The notes beneath the pieces were generated by a model. That model saw nothing but the letters and a program-made list of their open reading frames with translations. It searched no databases and was not told the origin of the DNA. Shown here one piece after another: positions 38,302 to 47,503 of a DNA stretch of 64,000 nt (position 1 is its first letter; every line of letters starts with the position of its first letter). The stretch covers positions 8,228,501 through 8,292,500 of the forward strand of contig NZ_CP082161.1 in assembly GCF_023101665.1 (NCBI RefSeq), written 5' to 3'. Source of the DNA: Bradyrhizobium sp. 195 (GTDB taxonomy: Bacteria; Pseudomonadota; Alphaproteobacteria; Rhizobiales; Xanthobacteraceae). Made by a program: the position numbers and the translations under genes.

Positions 38302-39582
38302 CTACTTCTTGCCGTAGCTGATGCGGTAGATCGCGCCGGCCCAGTCGTCGGCGACGAGGATCGAGCCGTCCTTGTCGAGCAGGATGTCATTGGGACGGCC
38401 GAGATAGCCCTGGTCACCCTCGAGCCAGCCAGAGGCGAACACCTCCTGCTTGGCGTTCTTGCCGTCGGGCCCGACGATCACGCGCATGATGCGCGCGCCC
38501 TGATATTTGTGCCTGTTCCAGGAGCCGTGCTCGGCGATCAAGATGTTGTTCTTGTACTCGGTCGGGAATTGGTTGCCCGTGTAGAACTTCATGCCGAGCG
38601 GAGCGACATGCGCGCCGAGGTTCAGCACCGGCGGCGTGAACTCGGTGCATTTGTGGCCCATGGCGAACTTGTCGTCAGGCAAATTGCCCTGGTGGCAATA
38701 GGGATAGCCGAAATGCTCGCCGATCCGGTTGATCATGTTCAGCTTGTCCGAGGGCAGATCATCGCTGATCCAATCGCGGGCGTTTTCGGTGAACCAGAGC
38801 TTGCCGGTGCGCGGATCGACGTCACCGCCGACCGAGTTGCGAACGCCCAGCGCCCAGATTTCGGCATTGCCGGTCTTGGGATCGACGCGCCGGATCTGCG
38901 ACACGCTGGTCGGCGGAATGCCGATGTTGAAGGGCGGCCCGAACGGCAGGAAGAACCAGCCTTCCTTGTCGACCGCGATGTATTTCCAGCCATGCGCAGC
39001 ATAGGACGGCATGTCGTCATAGACGACCTTGCCGTCGCCGAGCTTGTCGAGATTGGCCTCCGCGTTGTCGTAGCGGATCAGCTTGTCGACGGCGATGACG
39101 TAGAGCGCGCCGTCCTTGAAGGCGAGACCGGTGGGCATGTTGAGGCCCTTGAGAACGGTCTTGACCTCTTTCTTCCCACCATTGTCCTTGATGGCATAGA
39201 CGTTGCCGAGGCCGAACGAGCCGACGAACAGCGTGCCCTTGTCACCCCAGGCCATCTGCCGCGCCGCCAGCACGCCCGAAGCATAGACCTCGATCTTGAA
39301 GCCCGCCGGCAGCTTGATCTTCTTGACGATGTTGGCGAGCTCGGCATCGGAGGCGCCGGTCGGCGGGCCCGACGGCGGCGCGAGGCCCTTCTGCGCCTCG
39401 GTCTCGTCGCCGAGGAACCAGTCATCCGGCGGATGGGTCCAGAACTCCTTGGTGCCGGATTCGTATTTCTTCAGCGGCTTGTTCTTGTCCTGCTGCTGCG
39501 CGTTGCCGGCGCTTGTCCCTGCAAGAAAGGCAACCGCTGCAAGCGCCAGGACGGATTGAAAGACGGATCGATGGAATTTCAT
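38302..39582 (-). CDS. L-sorbosone dehydrogenase-like (PQQ-type beta-propeller) protein
   Basis: A 426-residue exported protein with signal peptide MKFHRSVFQSVLALAAVAFL...GNA-Q. It has a six-bladed beta-propeller of the glucose/sorbosone dehydrogenase family: VKKIKLPAGFKIEVYASGV opens it, then GNVYAIKDNGG, MPTGLAFKDGALYVIAVDKL, ALGVRNSVGGDVDPRTGKLW and the late AEHGSWNRHKYQGARIMRV. PQQ is the expected cofactor and the C-terminal blade DILLDKDGSILVADDWAGAIYRI is usual. Acts in the periplasm, probably passing electrons to a cytochrome c such as the next gene. Substrate not known. Its upstream region is a 380-base gap. Confidence 0.85.
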   Translation of the reverse strand: MKFHRSVFQSVLALAAVAFLAGTSAGNAQQQDKNKPLKKYESGTKEFWTHPPDDWFLGDETEAQKGLAPPSGPPTGASDAELANIVKKIKLPAGFKIEVYASGVLAARQMAWGDKGTLFVGSFGLGNVYAIKDNGGKKEVKTVLKGLNMPTGLAFKDGALYVIAVDKLIRYDNAEANLDKLGDGKVVYDDMPSYAAHGWKYIAVDKEGWFFLPFGPPFNIGIPPTSVSQIRRVDPKTGNAEIWALGVRNSVGGDVDPRTGKLWFTENARDWISDDLPSDKLNMINRIGEHFGYPYCHQGNLPDDKFAMGHKCTEFTPPVLNLGAHVAPLGMKFYTGNQFPTEYKNNILIAEHGSWNRHKYQGARIMRVIVGPDGKNAKQEVFASGWLEGDQGYLGRPNDILLDKDGSILVADDWAGAIYRISYGKK

Positions 39583-39961
39583 CGCGTCACTCCCCTAAGG
39601 CAGCCGTCAGGGCTGCGCATTATTTTATCTTGCTAGTCGAGAGGCGAAGTTTGGGTCTGCCGAGAAGCAGACGCAAAAAGGCTAGCACATCTGCGAGCGC
39701 TGAGAAGGGCATCGCCTGCGCTGCGGTTGCGCTCAATAAAAATTGAGACGGAATGTCAACGAGGGCAGACGCGGCGGCGACAGCGCTCTCGCTGCAACGC
39801 GGAATCAAAGCGGCGCGCGCCTCATTTGCGGCAGGATCGAGGGGGCGGGCAACACAAAACGCGAAAACAACCCCATGCACAGTAGAACGGCGCAGGTCGC
39901 ACTGCTCGAGGTGAGACCCGGCAGGCATTTGACCTGTCGAGTAAATTAGCAAACGCGGCGC
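39583..39961. other. Intergenic region upstream of the sorbosone dehydrogenase-like gene
   Basis: It holds no convincing gene. On the minus strand, TTGACA at 39759-39754 could be a -35 box, with only a poor -10. Next to it, CTCAATAAAAATTGAG at 39732-39747 is a perfect 6-bp inverted repeat with a 4-base loop and might be an operator. Both are tentative. Confidence 0.35.
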
Positions 39962-40948
39962 TCAACCGGCGACGGGGTAGGGGCCGTCATCGAACACCGT
40001 GTCATGATAGCCTTTCGAGCCGATCTCGTGCGCCAGCGCGCTGCGAAAATCGCGGCCCCCGCGCAGGCTCCTCAGGACATGCGCGAAGTCGAATTCAGGC
40101 CGCCAGCCCAGCTCGCGCCGTGCGCGTTCGTTGACATAGACACGATCGATCTCGGGGAAGAGGTTCCAGCCGCGCGCCGCATAGAGCTGCGTGCAATCCG
40201 GATAGAGCTCACGCACGACACTGGCCGCATCGCGCGCGAGTGCTGCGACATGGCGCGGCTCGAACGGACTCGTGGCGGAGACAATGTAGTGGGCGAAGCC
40301 GATCTTCGGGGCGCGTTCGGCGGCGAGCAGATGGGCGCTCACCGCATCCGCGATATCCAGCCGGCGATAGAGCAGCTCATTGGCCTGAGCGTTCTCGGTC
40401 GTGTAGGCCGACCGCATCGCGGGATCATCGTCGGCTTCCGGAAAGAAGCGCGAGGTCCGCAAGACCACGACCGGCAGGCCGCGCTCGCGAGAGAACAGCT
40501 CGCAGAGGGTCTCGGCCATCAGCTTGGTCGTGCCGTAAATGTTCTTCGGCACTGGCGGCAGGTCCTCGGTGACCCACACGGCAGCCCGTCCCGCCCCCGG
40601 GCGAAGCTGCGAGCCGAACGCGCTGGTGGTGCTGGTGAAGACGAAGCTCGTCACGCCGGCGGCCACTGCCGCCTCGAGCAAATGGAGCGTGCCTGATACG
40701 TTGGTGTCGACGAAATCCTGCTTGGCGTGGGTCGCCACATGCGGCTTGTGCAGCGTCGCGGTGTGGATGACGGCCGAGACGCCAGCCATCTGGCGCCGCA
40801 CGAAGCCGGGATCGACGATCGATCCGACCGCATTGGTGTAGGGCGAGGGCTTCAGGTCGACCCCGCGTGCGGGCGACCCGCTTCGCCGCAACGTCCGCAG
40901 AATGGCCTCGCCGAGGTGACCCGCGCTACCGGTGACCAGGATTGTCAT
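39962..40948 (-). CDS. NAD-dependent epimerase/dehydratase (SDR) family protein
   Basis: A 328-residue extended short-chain dehydrogenase. The nucleotide-binding motif TGSAGHLGEAIL is at the start (MTILVTGSAGHLG from ATG 40948), then VIHTATLHKPHVA, FVFTSTTSAFGS with the catalytic Ser/Thr, and the YxxxK pair as NIYGTTKLMAETL. A late RRELGWRPEFDFAHVL is typical of sugar-nucleotide epimerases. The substrate may be a nucleotide sugar, but no polysaccharide cluster surrounds it. It is the only gene between the 380-base gap and the tRNA-Gly gene. Confidence 0.88.
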   Translation of the reverse strand: MTILVTGSAGHLGEAILRTLRRSGSPARGVDLKPSPYTNAVGSIVDPGFVRRQMAGVSAVIHTATLHKPHVATHAKQDFVDTNVSGTLHLLEAAVAAGVTSFVFTSTTSAFGSQLRPGAGRAAVWVTEDLPPVPKNIYGTTKLMAETLCELFSRERGLPVVVLRTSRFFPEADDDPAMRSAYTTENAQANELLYRRLDIADAVSAHLLAAERAPKIGFAHYIVSATSPFEPRHVAALARDAASVVRELYPDCTQLYAARGWNLFPEIDRVYVNERARRELGWRPEFDFAHVLRSLRGGRDFRSALAHEIGSKGYHDTVFDDGPYPVAG

Positions 40949-41023
40949 TGAGAACCCAAGAGAGCCGCCAGCGGCGTGGAAAACCACGTTTCCGTCCGGA
41001 TCGGCTGGATGCTCTGGGAAAAA

Positions 41024-41098
<75 letters not shown>

Positions 41099-41373
41099 CA
41101 TCCTGTGTCGGTCGCGTGACGCGCCGGCAACGGCTGTCGTATGCCAAAAGCGGGAGGGGAATGCAACAGCTACCGGCGGCATCAATTCGCATTTGGAGGC
41201 CCCATATGGGCCCCGGATGCGACCAAATCACCCAAAAAGGCGCCGGAACTGCCGAATCGGTCGCGGTGGATTGAAATTCGGCCCAATCGGCCCAATTTAG
41301 GAGCCAACAACGAGCACAGGAAGTGGCGGCATGCTAAAGACCCGCCATTCCGGACATCAGACGAGGGGATCCC

Positions 41374-42297
41374 GTGACGATCATCGACCAGGGTAACGGA
41401 GCGGCGGGCCCGGCTGCGGCCGACCTGATCAAGGACACCACCACCCAGACCTTCGTGAAGGACGTCATCGAGGAATCGAAGCGCCAGCCGGTGCTGATCG
41501 ATTTCTGGGCGGAGTGGTGCGGCCCCTGCAAGCAGCTCACCCCCCTGCTGGAAAAGGCGGTCAAGGCGGCCAAGGGCAAGGTCAAGCTGGTCAAGATGAA
41601 CATCGACCAGCACCCCGCGATCCCTGGCCAGATGGGCATCCAGTCGATCCCGGCCGTGATCGCCTTCGTCAACGGCCAGCCGGCCGACGGTTTCATGGGC
41701 GCGGTGCCCGAGAGCCAGCTCAACGCCTTCATCGAAAAGCTGACCAAAGGCGTGACCGCGCCGGGTGAGCCAAATATTGCTGAAATCCTGCAAGAGGCCG
41801 AGGCCGTGCTCGCCGAGGGCGACGCCGCAGCCGCCGCGCAGATCTATGCGGAGGTCCTTCAGCACGATTCGACCAACATCGCGGCGCTTGCCGGCCTTGC
41901 GAAGTGCTACGCCGTCTCCGGCGCGATGGAGCAGGCCAAGCAGACGCTGGCCATGGTCCCGGAATCCAAGCGCAACGATCCCGCGGTGAAGGCCGTGCAG
42001 ACCGCGATCGATCTCGCCGAGCAGGCCCAATCGCTCGGGCCGGTCGCGGAGCTGGAACAGAAAGTCGCCGCAAACCCGCTCGATCATCAGGCCCGATTCG
42101 ACCTGGCGACCGCGCTCAACGCGCAAGGCGACCGCGCCGCAGCCACCGCGCAGCTGCTCGAGATCGTCAAGCGTGACCGCAAATGGAACGACGACGGCGC
42201 CCGCAAGCAGCTGGTGCAGTTCTTCGAGGCCTGGGGCGGCACGGATGATGCAACCGTCGAGGGACGCAAGCGTTTGTCGACGATCCTGTTTTCGTAA
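41374..42297 (+). CDS. Thioredoxin-TPR fusion protein (CnoX/YbbN-like co-chaperone)
   Basis: A 307-residue cytosolic protein. The N-terminal thioredoxin domain (about 18-125) has the active-site WAEWCGPCKQL with a true CGPC pair and the cis-Pro region IQSIPAVIAF. The C-terminal part (about 135-305) has TPR-like helices (EAEAVLAEGDAAAAAQIYAE) ending LLEIVKRDRKWNDDGARKQL. This is the CnoX/YbbN layout; E. coli CnoX has a SXXC motif and acts as a holdase with GroEL, but alphaproteobacterial members with CGPC can also be oxidoreductases. Start is GTG 41374 with GAGGGG upstream. It precedes the LON-N gene by 32 bases, probably in one operon. Confidence 0.92.
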   Translation: MTIIDQGNGAAGPAAADLIKDTTTQTFVKDVIEESKRQPVLIDFWAEWCGPCKQLTPLLEKAVKAAKGKVKLVKMNIDQHPAIPGQMGIQSIPAVIAFVNGQPADGFMGAVPESQLNAFIEKLTKGVTAPGEPNIAEILQEAEAVLAEGDAAAAAQIYAEVLQHDSTNIAALAGLAKCYAVSGAMEQAKQTLAMVPESKRNDPAVKAVQTAIDLAEQAQSLGPVAELEQKVAANPLDHQARFDLATALNAQGDRAAATAQLLEIVKRDRKWNDDGARKQLVQFFEAWGGTDDATVEGRKRLSTILFS

Positions 42298-42329
42298 GCC
42301 GCGCTGGCAAGGCCAGGGGGACCGGGCAG

Positions 42330-43007
42330 ATGCCGATCAACATCGAATATCGCGGACCCGCCGACCTCCCGGAGATCATTCCGGTCTTTCCGCTGCCGGG
42401 CGCACTGCTGCTGCCCCGCGGCCAGATGCCGCTCAACATCTTCGAGCCGCGCTACCTTGCGATGGTCGATGATTCCTTCCGCGACGGCCATCGCCTGATC
42501 GGCATGATCCAGCCTGACGTCGCGCACTCGCCGAAAAATTCGGACAAGCCGACGCTGTTCAGCGTCGGCTGCGTCGGCCGCATCACCCAGCTCGCCGAAT
42601 CCGGCGACGGCCGCTACATTCTCGAGCTCACCGGCGTCTCGCGCTTCAAGGTGGTCGAGGAGCTCGAAGTGCTCACCGCCTACCGGCAGTGCAAGGTGGA
42701 TTTCTTCGCCTTCGTCGACGACTTCACCGCGCGCACGGGCGAGGACCAGGTCGACCGCGAGGCGCTGCTGGCCGTACTGGCAGACTTTCTGAAGGCCAAT
42801 AATCTCAAGGTCGACTGGGAGGGCGTCGAAAGCGCGCCCAACGAAGCGCTCGTCAATGCGCTGGCGATGATGTCGCCCTATGGCCCCGCGGAGAAGCAGG
42901 CCATGCTGGAGGCGCCTGACCTGAAGACCCGCGCCGAGATTCTGATCGCCGTCACGGAGATGGACCTCGCCAAGAAGCGCACCAGCGGCGATCCGCCGCT
43001 GCAATGA
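42330..43007 (+). CDS. LON N-terminal substrate-binding domain protein
   Basis: A 225-residue protein that is just the LON N-domain (PUA-like), without the ATPase or protease parts. Features are LPEIIPVFPLPGALLLPRGQ, MPLNIFEPRYLAMVDD, GCVGRITQLAESGDGRYIL and the helical C-terminus GPAEKQAMLEAPDLKTRAE. Such stand-alone proteins are common in proteobacteria and may act in proteolytic substrate recognition; role unproven. It is 32 bases after the thioredoxin-TPR gene, a conserved pair in alphaproteobacteria, and converges with the MHYT-GGDEF-EAL gene at a gap of only 12 bases. Confidence 0.92.
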   Translation: MPINIEYRGPADLPEIIPVFPLPGALLLPRGQMPLNIFEPRYLAMVDDSFRDGHRLIGMIQPDVAHSPKNSDKPTLFSVGCVGRITQLAESGDGRYILELTGVSRFKVVEELEVLTAYRQCKVDFFAFVDDFTARTGEDQVDREALLAVLADFLKANNLKVDWEGVESAPNEALVNALAMMSPYGPAEKQAMLEAPDLKTRAEILIAVTEMDLAKKRTSGDPPLQ

Positions 43008-43019
43008 GGGTCCGAATGC

Positions 43020-45521
43020 TCAGGCGGCGCGGACCACTGCTCCGGCACCTCGCCGCAGCATTCTGGCGACATCGGATGCGGGCATCGGCCGGCTGAAGTA
43101 GTAGCCTTGCGTTTCGACGCACCCCTCTTCGCGAAGAATGTCGAGCTGCTCCTTCGTTTCGACGCCTTCGGCGGTCGTGGTCTTGCCGAGACTGACTGCG
43201 AAACGAACGACGGCTCGCGCGAGATGGTGCGCATCTGCCCTCGCGCTGGACAGCTCGTTGACGAAACTGCGGTCGATCTTGATCTTGTCGAAGGGGAACC
43301 GCTGCAGAAAGCTCAGCGACGAATAACCGGTGCCGAAATCGTCCAGGGCTACTCGCACACCGAGCTCGCGCAGTTGACCGAGTACGGCGAAAACGGCTTC
43401 GCTGTCGTGCATGATCGCCGTCTCGGTGACCTCGAGCTCGAGCCTGTGCGGCGCAATTCCCGAACTCGCCAGCGCGCTGATAACGACAGGAACGAGCTCC
43501 TTGCTCCTGAACTGGGCGGGAGACAGGTTGACCGCGATCCTGACATGCGCAGGCCATTTGGCGGCTTCCGCGCAGGCGGTTCTCAGGACCCATTCTCCCA
43601 GCGGCACGATCAGGCCGGTCTCCTCCGCAAGCGGAATGAATTCGTTCGGCATGACAAGGCCTCGCTGCGGGTGATGCCAGCGGAGCAGAGCCTCGAAGCC
43701 GCTGACCTTGCCGGTCGCGGCGCCGACGAACGGCTGGTAATGGAGCTCGAATTGACGGCCGGCAATCGCAACCCGCATGTCGCGCTCGAGGTTGCGGCGC
43801 GCATGCATCAGCTCGTCGAGCTCCGGCTCGAAGAAGCGGAATGCACCGCGTCCACCGCTCTTGGCCGAGTAGAGGGCGAGATCCGCGCTCTTCATGATCA
43901 CGTCGGAATCATTGCCGTCGCGCGGCGCGATGGCAATGCCGATGCTGGTGCCCACCGTGACGCGGTGATCGCCGAGATCGAACGGCTCGCAAAGCGCCTT
44001 CCTGATGTTCTCGGCGAGGGCGGCGGCCTCCACGGCCGGGTTAGTCACGTAATCGATCACCGCGAACTCATCGCCGCCCAGCCGGGCGATCAACGCGGTT
44101 TCCGTGGTGCATTCGCGCAGACGCGCAGCGACGGCGCGCAGCAGGGAATCGCCCGATGGATGCCCGAGCGTGTCGTTGACTTCCTTGAAGCGATCGAGGT
44201 CGAGCAGGAGCACGGCCAGATCGACGCCGCCGTTGCGCGAAACCGCAATGGCATGCTCCATCCGCTCCCTGAGCAGCACCCGGTTTGGCAGATCGGTCAG
44301 CGCATCGTGTTGCGCCATATGGGTGATCTTGGCTTCGGACCGGCGTTGCTCGGTCACATCGAGATGCGTGGCGACCCATCCACCGCCGGGCATCGGCTGT
44401 CGCGTCACGCCGATCAACCGACCATCCGAAAACTCGTCGATCCTGCTCGAGACTACATCGTACGGCAACGCGGCCAGTTTCGAGATGAATTGCCCGGCAG
44501 CGCCCTCGCTGGTGTCGCCCTTGAGGATGCCGTTCACGACGCGATGCTTGATGATGTCGGCGTGGGGTGTCCCCGTCTTCAGCAATTCCGGCGGCAGCCG
44601 ATAGAGCAGGGCATAACGCTCGTTACAGACGACGAGCCGCTTCTCGGCGTCAAACATGCAAAGGCCCTCGACCATGTTGTTGATGGCCGTGTCGAGCCTG
44701 ATCTTCTGGTCCTGGATTTCCTTTTGCGAATCTTCCACCTGTTGCCTTGCAAGCGAAAGCTCCCTGATGATTTCCTCGAACCGGCTGGTCCTGGTCGCAA
44801 GCCGGCGATCCGCCAGCACGCCGACAAAACTCATTCCGAGCACTGACAGAGCCACGCCCGCAATTGCCACGGCGAGGAAGGCGGGAGAAAGCGACAGGGC
44901 ATCGCTTGTCAGCGTCGGGTCTGGAACAATTTGCACCGCCCCCATAGCCGTAAAATGATGCGACACGATGGCGAGCGTCAGCAGCAGCGCCGCGACGAAG
45001 GTCCCCCACCTGTCCTTGCGGCCCAGGGCGACCGCAAGTGCGGCGTAGCCCAGGGCCATGCCAAGGATGATCGAGACGAACACCAGCTTCGGCGACCAAG
45101 TCACGCGACCGGGCACTTCGAGGGCCCACATGCCCAGATAGTGCATGCTCGCAATACCGGCGCCGATGATGCCGCCCCCGGCAGCCGCCCGCCAGCGGCC
45201 GGAACTGCCAACGGCAACGCCAAAACCGCCTGACGTCAGGATCATCGCCGCGGCGAGCGACAGAGCCGTCAGAGCTATGCCATAACCGGTTGAGACGCCG
45301 GGCTCGTAGGCGAGCATTGCGACAAAATGCGTTGCCCAGATTCCATAACCGATGGCGGCGCCGGCGATCGCAATCCAGATCAGTCGCGCCCAGGCGCGCG
45401 AGGCGATCGCCCGATGAAAGATGCTGACGGCCACAATACTTGCGGCGAAGCAGACCAGACCAGCGAGTATGACAAGCCGCCAATCATGCTCTGCCGTGAG
45501 GCAGGTAAAAACGCGGAACAT
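43020..45521 (-). CDS. MHYT-PAS-GGDEF-EAL cyclic-di-GMP signalling protein
   Basis: An 833-residue inner-membrane protein. The N-terminal MHYT domain (about 10-210) has seven predicted helices with the repeat triplet THFVAM, MHYLGM and HHFTAM, thought to bind metal and sense O2, CO or NO. A coiled segment leads to a PAS-like region (about 260-370, MVEGLCMFDAEKRLVVCNERY). The GGDEF domain has an intact ARLGGDEFAVI site, and the EAL domain has GFEALLRWHHPQRG, and DDFGTGYSSLSFLQRFP then DKIKIDRSF, so both diguanylate cyclase and phosphodiesterase activities could be present. ATG 45521 with GAGGGAGG is preferred to a longer frame. Confidence 0.93.
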   Translation of the reverse strand: MFRVFTCLTAEHDWRLVILAGLVCFAASIVAVSIFHRAIASRAWARLIWIAIAGAAIGYGIWATHFVAMLAYEPGVSTGYGIALTALSLAAAMILTSGGFGVAVGSSGRWRAAAGGGIIGAGIASMHYLGMWALEVPGRVTWSPKLVFVSIILGMALGYAALAVALGRKDRWGTFVAALLLTLAIVSHHFTAMGAVQIVPDPTLTSDALSLSPAFLAVAIAGVALSVLGMSFVGVLADRRLATRTSRFEEIIRELSLARQQVEDSQKEIQDQKIRLDTAINNMVEGLCMFDAEKRLVVCNERYALLYRLPPELLKTGTPHADIIKHRVVNGILKGDTSEGAAGQFISKLAALPYDVVSSRIDEFSDGRLIGVTRQPMPGGGWVATHLDVTEQRRSEAKITHMAQHDALTDLPNRVLLRERMEHAIAVSRNGGVDLAVLLLDLDRFKEVNDTLGHPSGDSLLRAVAARLRECTTETALIARLGGDEFAVIDYVTNPAVEAAALAENIRKALCEPFDLGDHRVTVGTSIGIAIAPRDGNDSDVIMKSADLALYSAKSGGRGAFRFFEPELDELMHARRNLERDMRVAIAGRQFELHYQPFVGAATGKVSGFEALLRWHHPQRGLVMPNEFIPLAEETGLIVPLGEWVLRTACAEAAKWPAHVRIAVNLSPAQFRSKELVPVVISALASSGIAPHRLELEVTETAIMHDSEAVFAVLGQLRELGVRVALDDFGTGYSSLSFLQRFPFDKIKIDRSFVNELSSARADAHHLARAVVRFAVSLGKTTTAEGVETKEQLDILREEGCVETQGYYFSRPMPASDVARMLRRGAGAVVRAA

Positions 45522-45742
45522 CGAAATCGCCTCCCTCGTCAATAACTTCAACGATTGATTCTATCGGCTTTCTTCGCGTTAATTTTCTGCAATTCCCGGT
45601 TGCATACCTAGCGGGAGGTAAATAGCGCGTCTCAAATGCGGAATTCGGCGGTAGCCCTGTGCGGGCGAAGGGTTCTCTTCCCGTGAAACTACGCGGATGA
45701 GCGATCCCGCCGCTGCATCGGTTCGAATCAAACTGATCCGGC

Positions 45743-46321
45743 TCAGGGGCGATTGCGAATGTGCTTGCGGCCGGTGAGCATTGCGCGGATCAGATTCTCG
45801 CGCTGGAGAATCCCCATCAGCAGCACGCCGAGCACGTGCAGCACGACCAGGACGATGACCGCATCCGACGAATAATGGTGGGTGTCCTCGACCCACCAGA
45901 CGCCGAAGAATGTGACGGTCACCGACATCGCGCCCGTGATCGTCGAGACCGCGAGCGAGGCCAGCAGCGCCACCAGCATCAGGGTGCCGGCGGGATTGAG
46001 TCCGATATAGCGGCCGGTGATGCCGCGGCGCAGATTCCAGAGATAGCCCGGCGCGGCCCGGAGCCTGACCCTGATCATGCGGAAGCGCGAATAGCGGCTT
46101 CCCCAAAAGCCCCAGGCCAGACGGAAGGCCAGAAGCACGAGCACCGCATAGCCGACGATGCGGTGAAGCCGATCATAGACGGTGGGCGTGAACCATGCGG
46201 CCAGAACGCAGGCCGCGAGAGCCCAGTGCCAGAGGCGCAGCGGGAGATCCCAGACTGCGACCGTCCGCGGGGTCGCTCGATCCGCGGGGGTCCTGTCGGA
46301 CACCCCGCGCGCTGCTGGCAT
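45743..46321 (-). CDS. Cytochrome b561
   Basis: A 192-residue inner-membrane di-heme b-type cytochrome. Four hydrophobic segments carry His ligands (LPLRLWHWALAACVLAAWF, YDRLHRIVGYAVLVLLAFRLAWG, and a C-terminal pair near VEDTHHYSSDAVIVLVVLHVLG), with the family end HIRNRP. It mediates electron transfer between the quinone pool and periplasmic acceptors. ATG 46321 is preferred to the in-frame TTG at 46336. It follows the PepSY gene by 87 bases on the same strand, so the two are probably an operon, under the candidate Irr box. Confidence 0.9.
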   Translation of the reverse strand: MPAARGVSDRTPADRATPRTVAVWDLPLRLWHWALAACVLAAWFTPTVYDRLHRIVGYAVLVLLAFRLAWGFWGSRYSRFRMIRVRLRAAPGYLWNLRRGITGRYIGLNPAGTLMLVALLASLAVSTITGAMSVTVTFFGVWWVEDTHHYSSDAVIVLVVLHVLGVLLMGILQRENLIRAMLTGRKHIRNRP

Positions 46322-46408
46322 CGCTTCTTCAATCAAGCAAAGACCATCCTCGAGCCCTGCTTTGCGCAGATCACGTCGCGCAATCTACTTCACGCCCTGC
46401 TTGGCGAT

Positions 46409-46687
46409 TTACTTGGCGATCGTGTGCTTCAGGCTGAGATCTTCGGGGCTGTAGAACAGCTCGTAGAGCTTGCCTTCCTTGACGCCGTAGACCTCGTAGC
46501 ACGAGCCTTCGATCTTGGAGCGCCGCACTTCATAACCGAGCGCCTTGGCCTTGGCTTCGGCCTCGCTGGCCGGCTTCCACGACGCCTTGTCGAGCTTGGT
46601 GCAGTCCTTGAATCCGTCGGCCATGGCCGCCGACCCCATGCCCATCCCGACCGTCAGTGCAATGGCAACAACACGAATGACCTTCAC
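46409..46687 (-). CDS. Small periplasmic PepSY-type protein
   Basis: A 92-residue exported protein with a signal peptide (MKVIRVVAIALTVGMGMGSAAMA-D). The mature part DCTKLDKASWKPASEAEAKA...CYEVYGVKEGKLYELFYSPE has the length and alpha/beta pattern of PepSY-like domains, which commonly accompany cytochrome b561 genes. Two Cys could form a disulfide. It is the first gene of the operon with cytochrome b561; the candidate Irr box lies about 100 bases upstream. Confidence 0.75.
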   Translation of the reverse strand: MKVIRVVAIALTVGMGMGSAAMADGFKDCTKLDKASWKPASEAEAKAKALGYEVRRSKIEGSCYEVYGVKEGKLYELFYSPEDLSLKHTIAK

Positions 46688-47048
46688 GAACGTCTCCTCC
46701 TTTGTCGTGCGCGCTACGCGAGCCGCGAAGCGGAACTGAAGGAAGCAAAGGTGATGATGAAGTCAATCCAGTACGAGGCTGTTTGAATTTAGAGTTGTTC
46801 TAACGATTGCCAAAAGATTAGCGCTCTCCGCATGCAGCAGGCATTCGCGGGATCGCTGCGGCCTTACGCCTCACGGACCGGATGGACTGCTGACCTCGCC
46901 CGTTGCGCTACGTATCGGCCTCGTTGGTCGCCTCGAACATCGCGGGGTCGAGCGCATTCATCTTGTCCGGACGGTTCAGCCGAACATGGGCAACGCCGTC
47001 GTCGATGGTCAGGGGCTCGCGCACTTCCTTTGGATTGCATCGGCAGGT
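46688..47048. other. Gene-free stretch between the PepSY gene and a small membrane protein gene
   Basis: About 360 bases without a credible gene. The left part includes the upstream region of the PepSY gene with a candidate Irr box (46788-46804) and a possible minus-strand promoter: TTGGCA at 46814-46809, a 16-base spacer, TAAATT at 46792-46787. I see nothing in 46815-47048. Confidence 0.5.
46788..46804. promoter_or_regulatory. Candidate Irr/ICE box upstream of PepSY-cytochrome b561
   Basis: The 17-base sequence TTTAGAGTTGTTCTAAC matches the rhizobial Irr (iron control element) pattern TTTAGAA-N3-TTCTAAA, as I recall it, at 15 of 17 positions. It overlaps the possible -10 box of the minus-strand promoter, so Irr could repress this heme-protein operon when iron is low. 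The match is by eye; no regulator gene is in the window. Confidence 0.5.
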
Positions 47049-47399
47049 TCAGTATCCGGCGACCGCCAGCGCGACCACGGCGGCGAGAGCCTTCCAGCCA
47101 AAGCCGCGTCCGCGCGACCACCAGGCGTTGGCGATGGCGGCAAAGCCGTAGACGGCGACGATGGTCGCCACGATCCAGTGCCGCGCGCTGTCCGATCCCA
47201 ACATTGGCGCCGCAAGCAGGAGCACACCGCCGCCGATCCAGGCGACCGTACCGGCCTGCCAGACGAGCCGGATCAGCATGCGCAGGCGTTCCGGGGTGAT
47301 GGTCGCTTTGGCGAACACCTTGGTTTCGCCGAGCACGCCATGGATCAGGGCAACCACGATTCCGGCAACGCCGGCACATTGCAGCAGCAGATCACGCAT
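47049..47399 (-). CDS. Small polytopic membrane protein
   Basis: A 116-residue protein with about four hydrophobic segments (LLQCAGVAGIVVALIHGVLG, MLIRLVWQAGTVAWIGGGVLLL, WIVATIVAVYGFAAIANAWW, and FGWKALAAVVALAVAGY at the end). I do not recognise the family beyond a small integral membrane protein. ATG 47399 (MRDLLLQ). It is divergent from a TetR-type regulator at 47504. Its predicted promoter (TTGACA at 47468-47463, 17 bases, TATCTC at 47445-47440) lies between two palindromes of the kind this regulator might bind, so it is probably the regulated target. Confidence 0.7.
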   Translation of the reverse strand: MRDLLLQCAGVAGIVVALIHGVLGETKVFAKATITPERLRMLIRLVWQAGTVAWIGGGVLLLAAPMLGSDSARHWIVATIVAVYGFAAIANAWWSRGRGFGWKALAAVVALAVAGY

Positions 47400-47420
47400 C
47401 AGCAGACCTCGCGTCTTCGT

Positions 47421-47481
47421 CCATACAGCGCTGTATGGAGAGATAGGCGCTGGCCCGCCATCTGTCAATACACTAGTGTAT
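47421..47481. promoter_or_regulatory. Paired TetR-type operators between divergent genes
   Basis: Two palindromes share the pattern ATACA-N4-TGTAT: CCATACAGCGCTGTATGG at 47421-47438 and ATACACTAGTGTAT at 47468-47481. The first lies just downstream of the -10 of the minus-strand promoter for the membrane protein gene; the second abuts its -35 and lies upstream of the regulator's ATG at 47504. This placement would let one repressor block both genes. Confidence 0.75.
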
Positions 47482-47503
47482 GGTCAAGCCTTGGGAACCC
47501 GAC

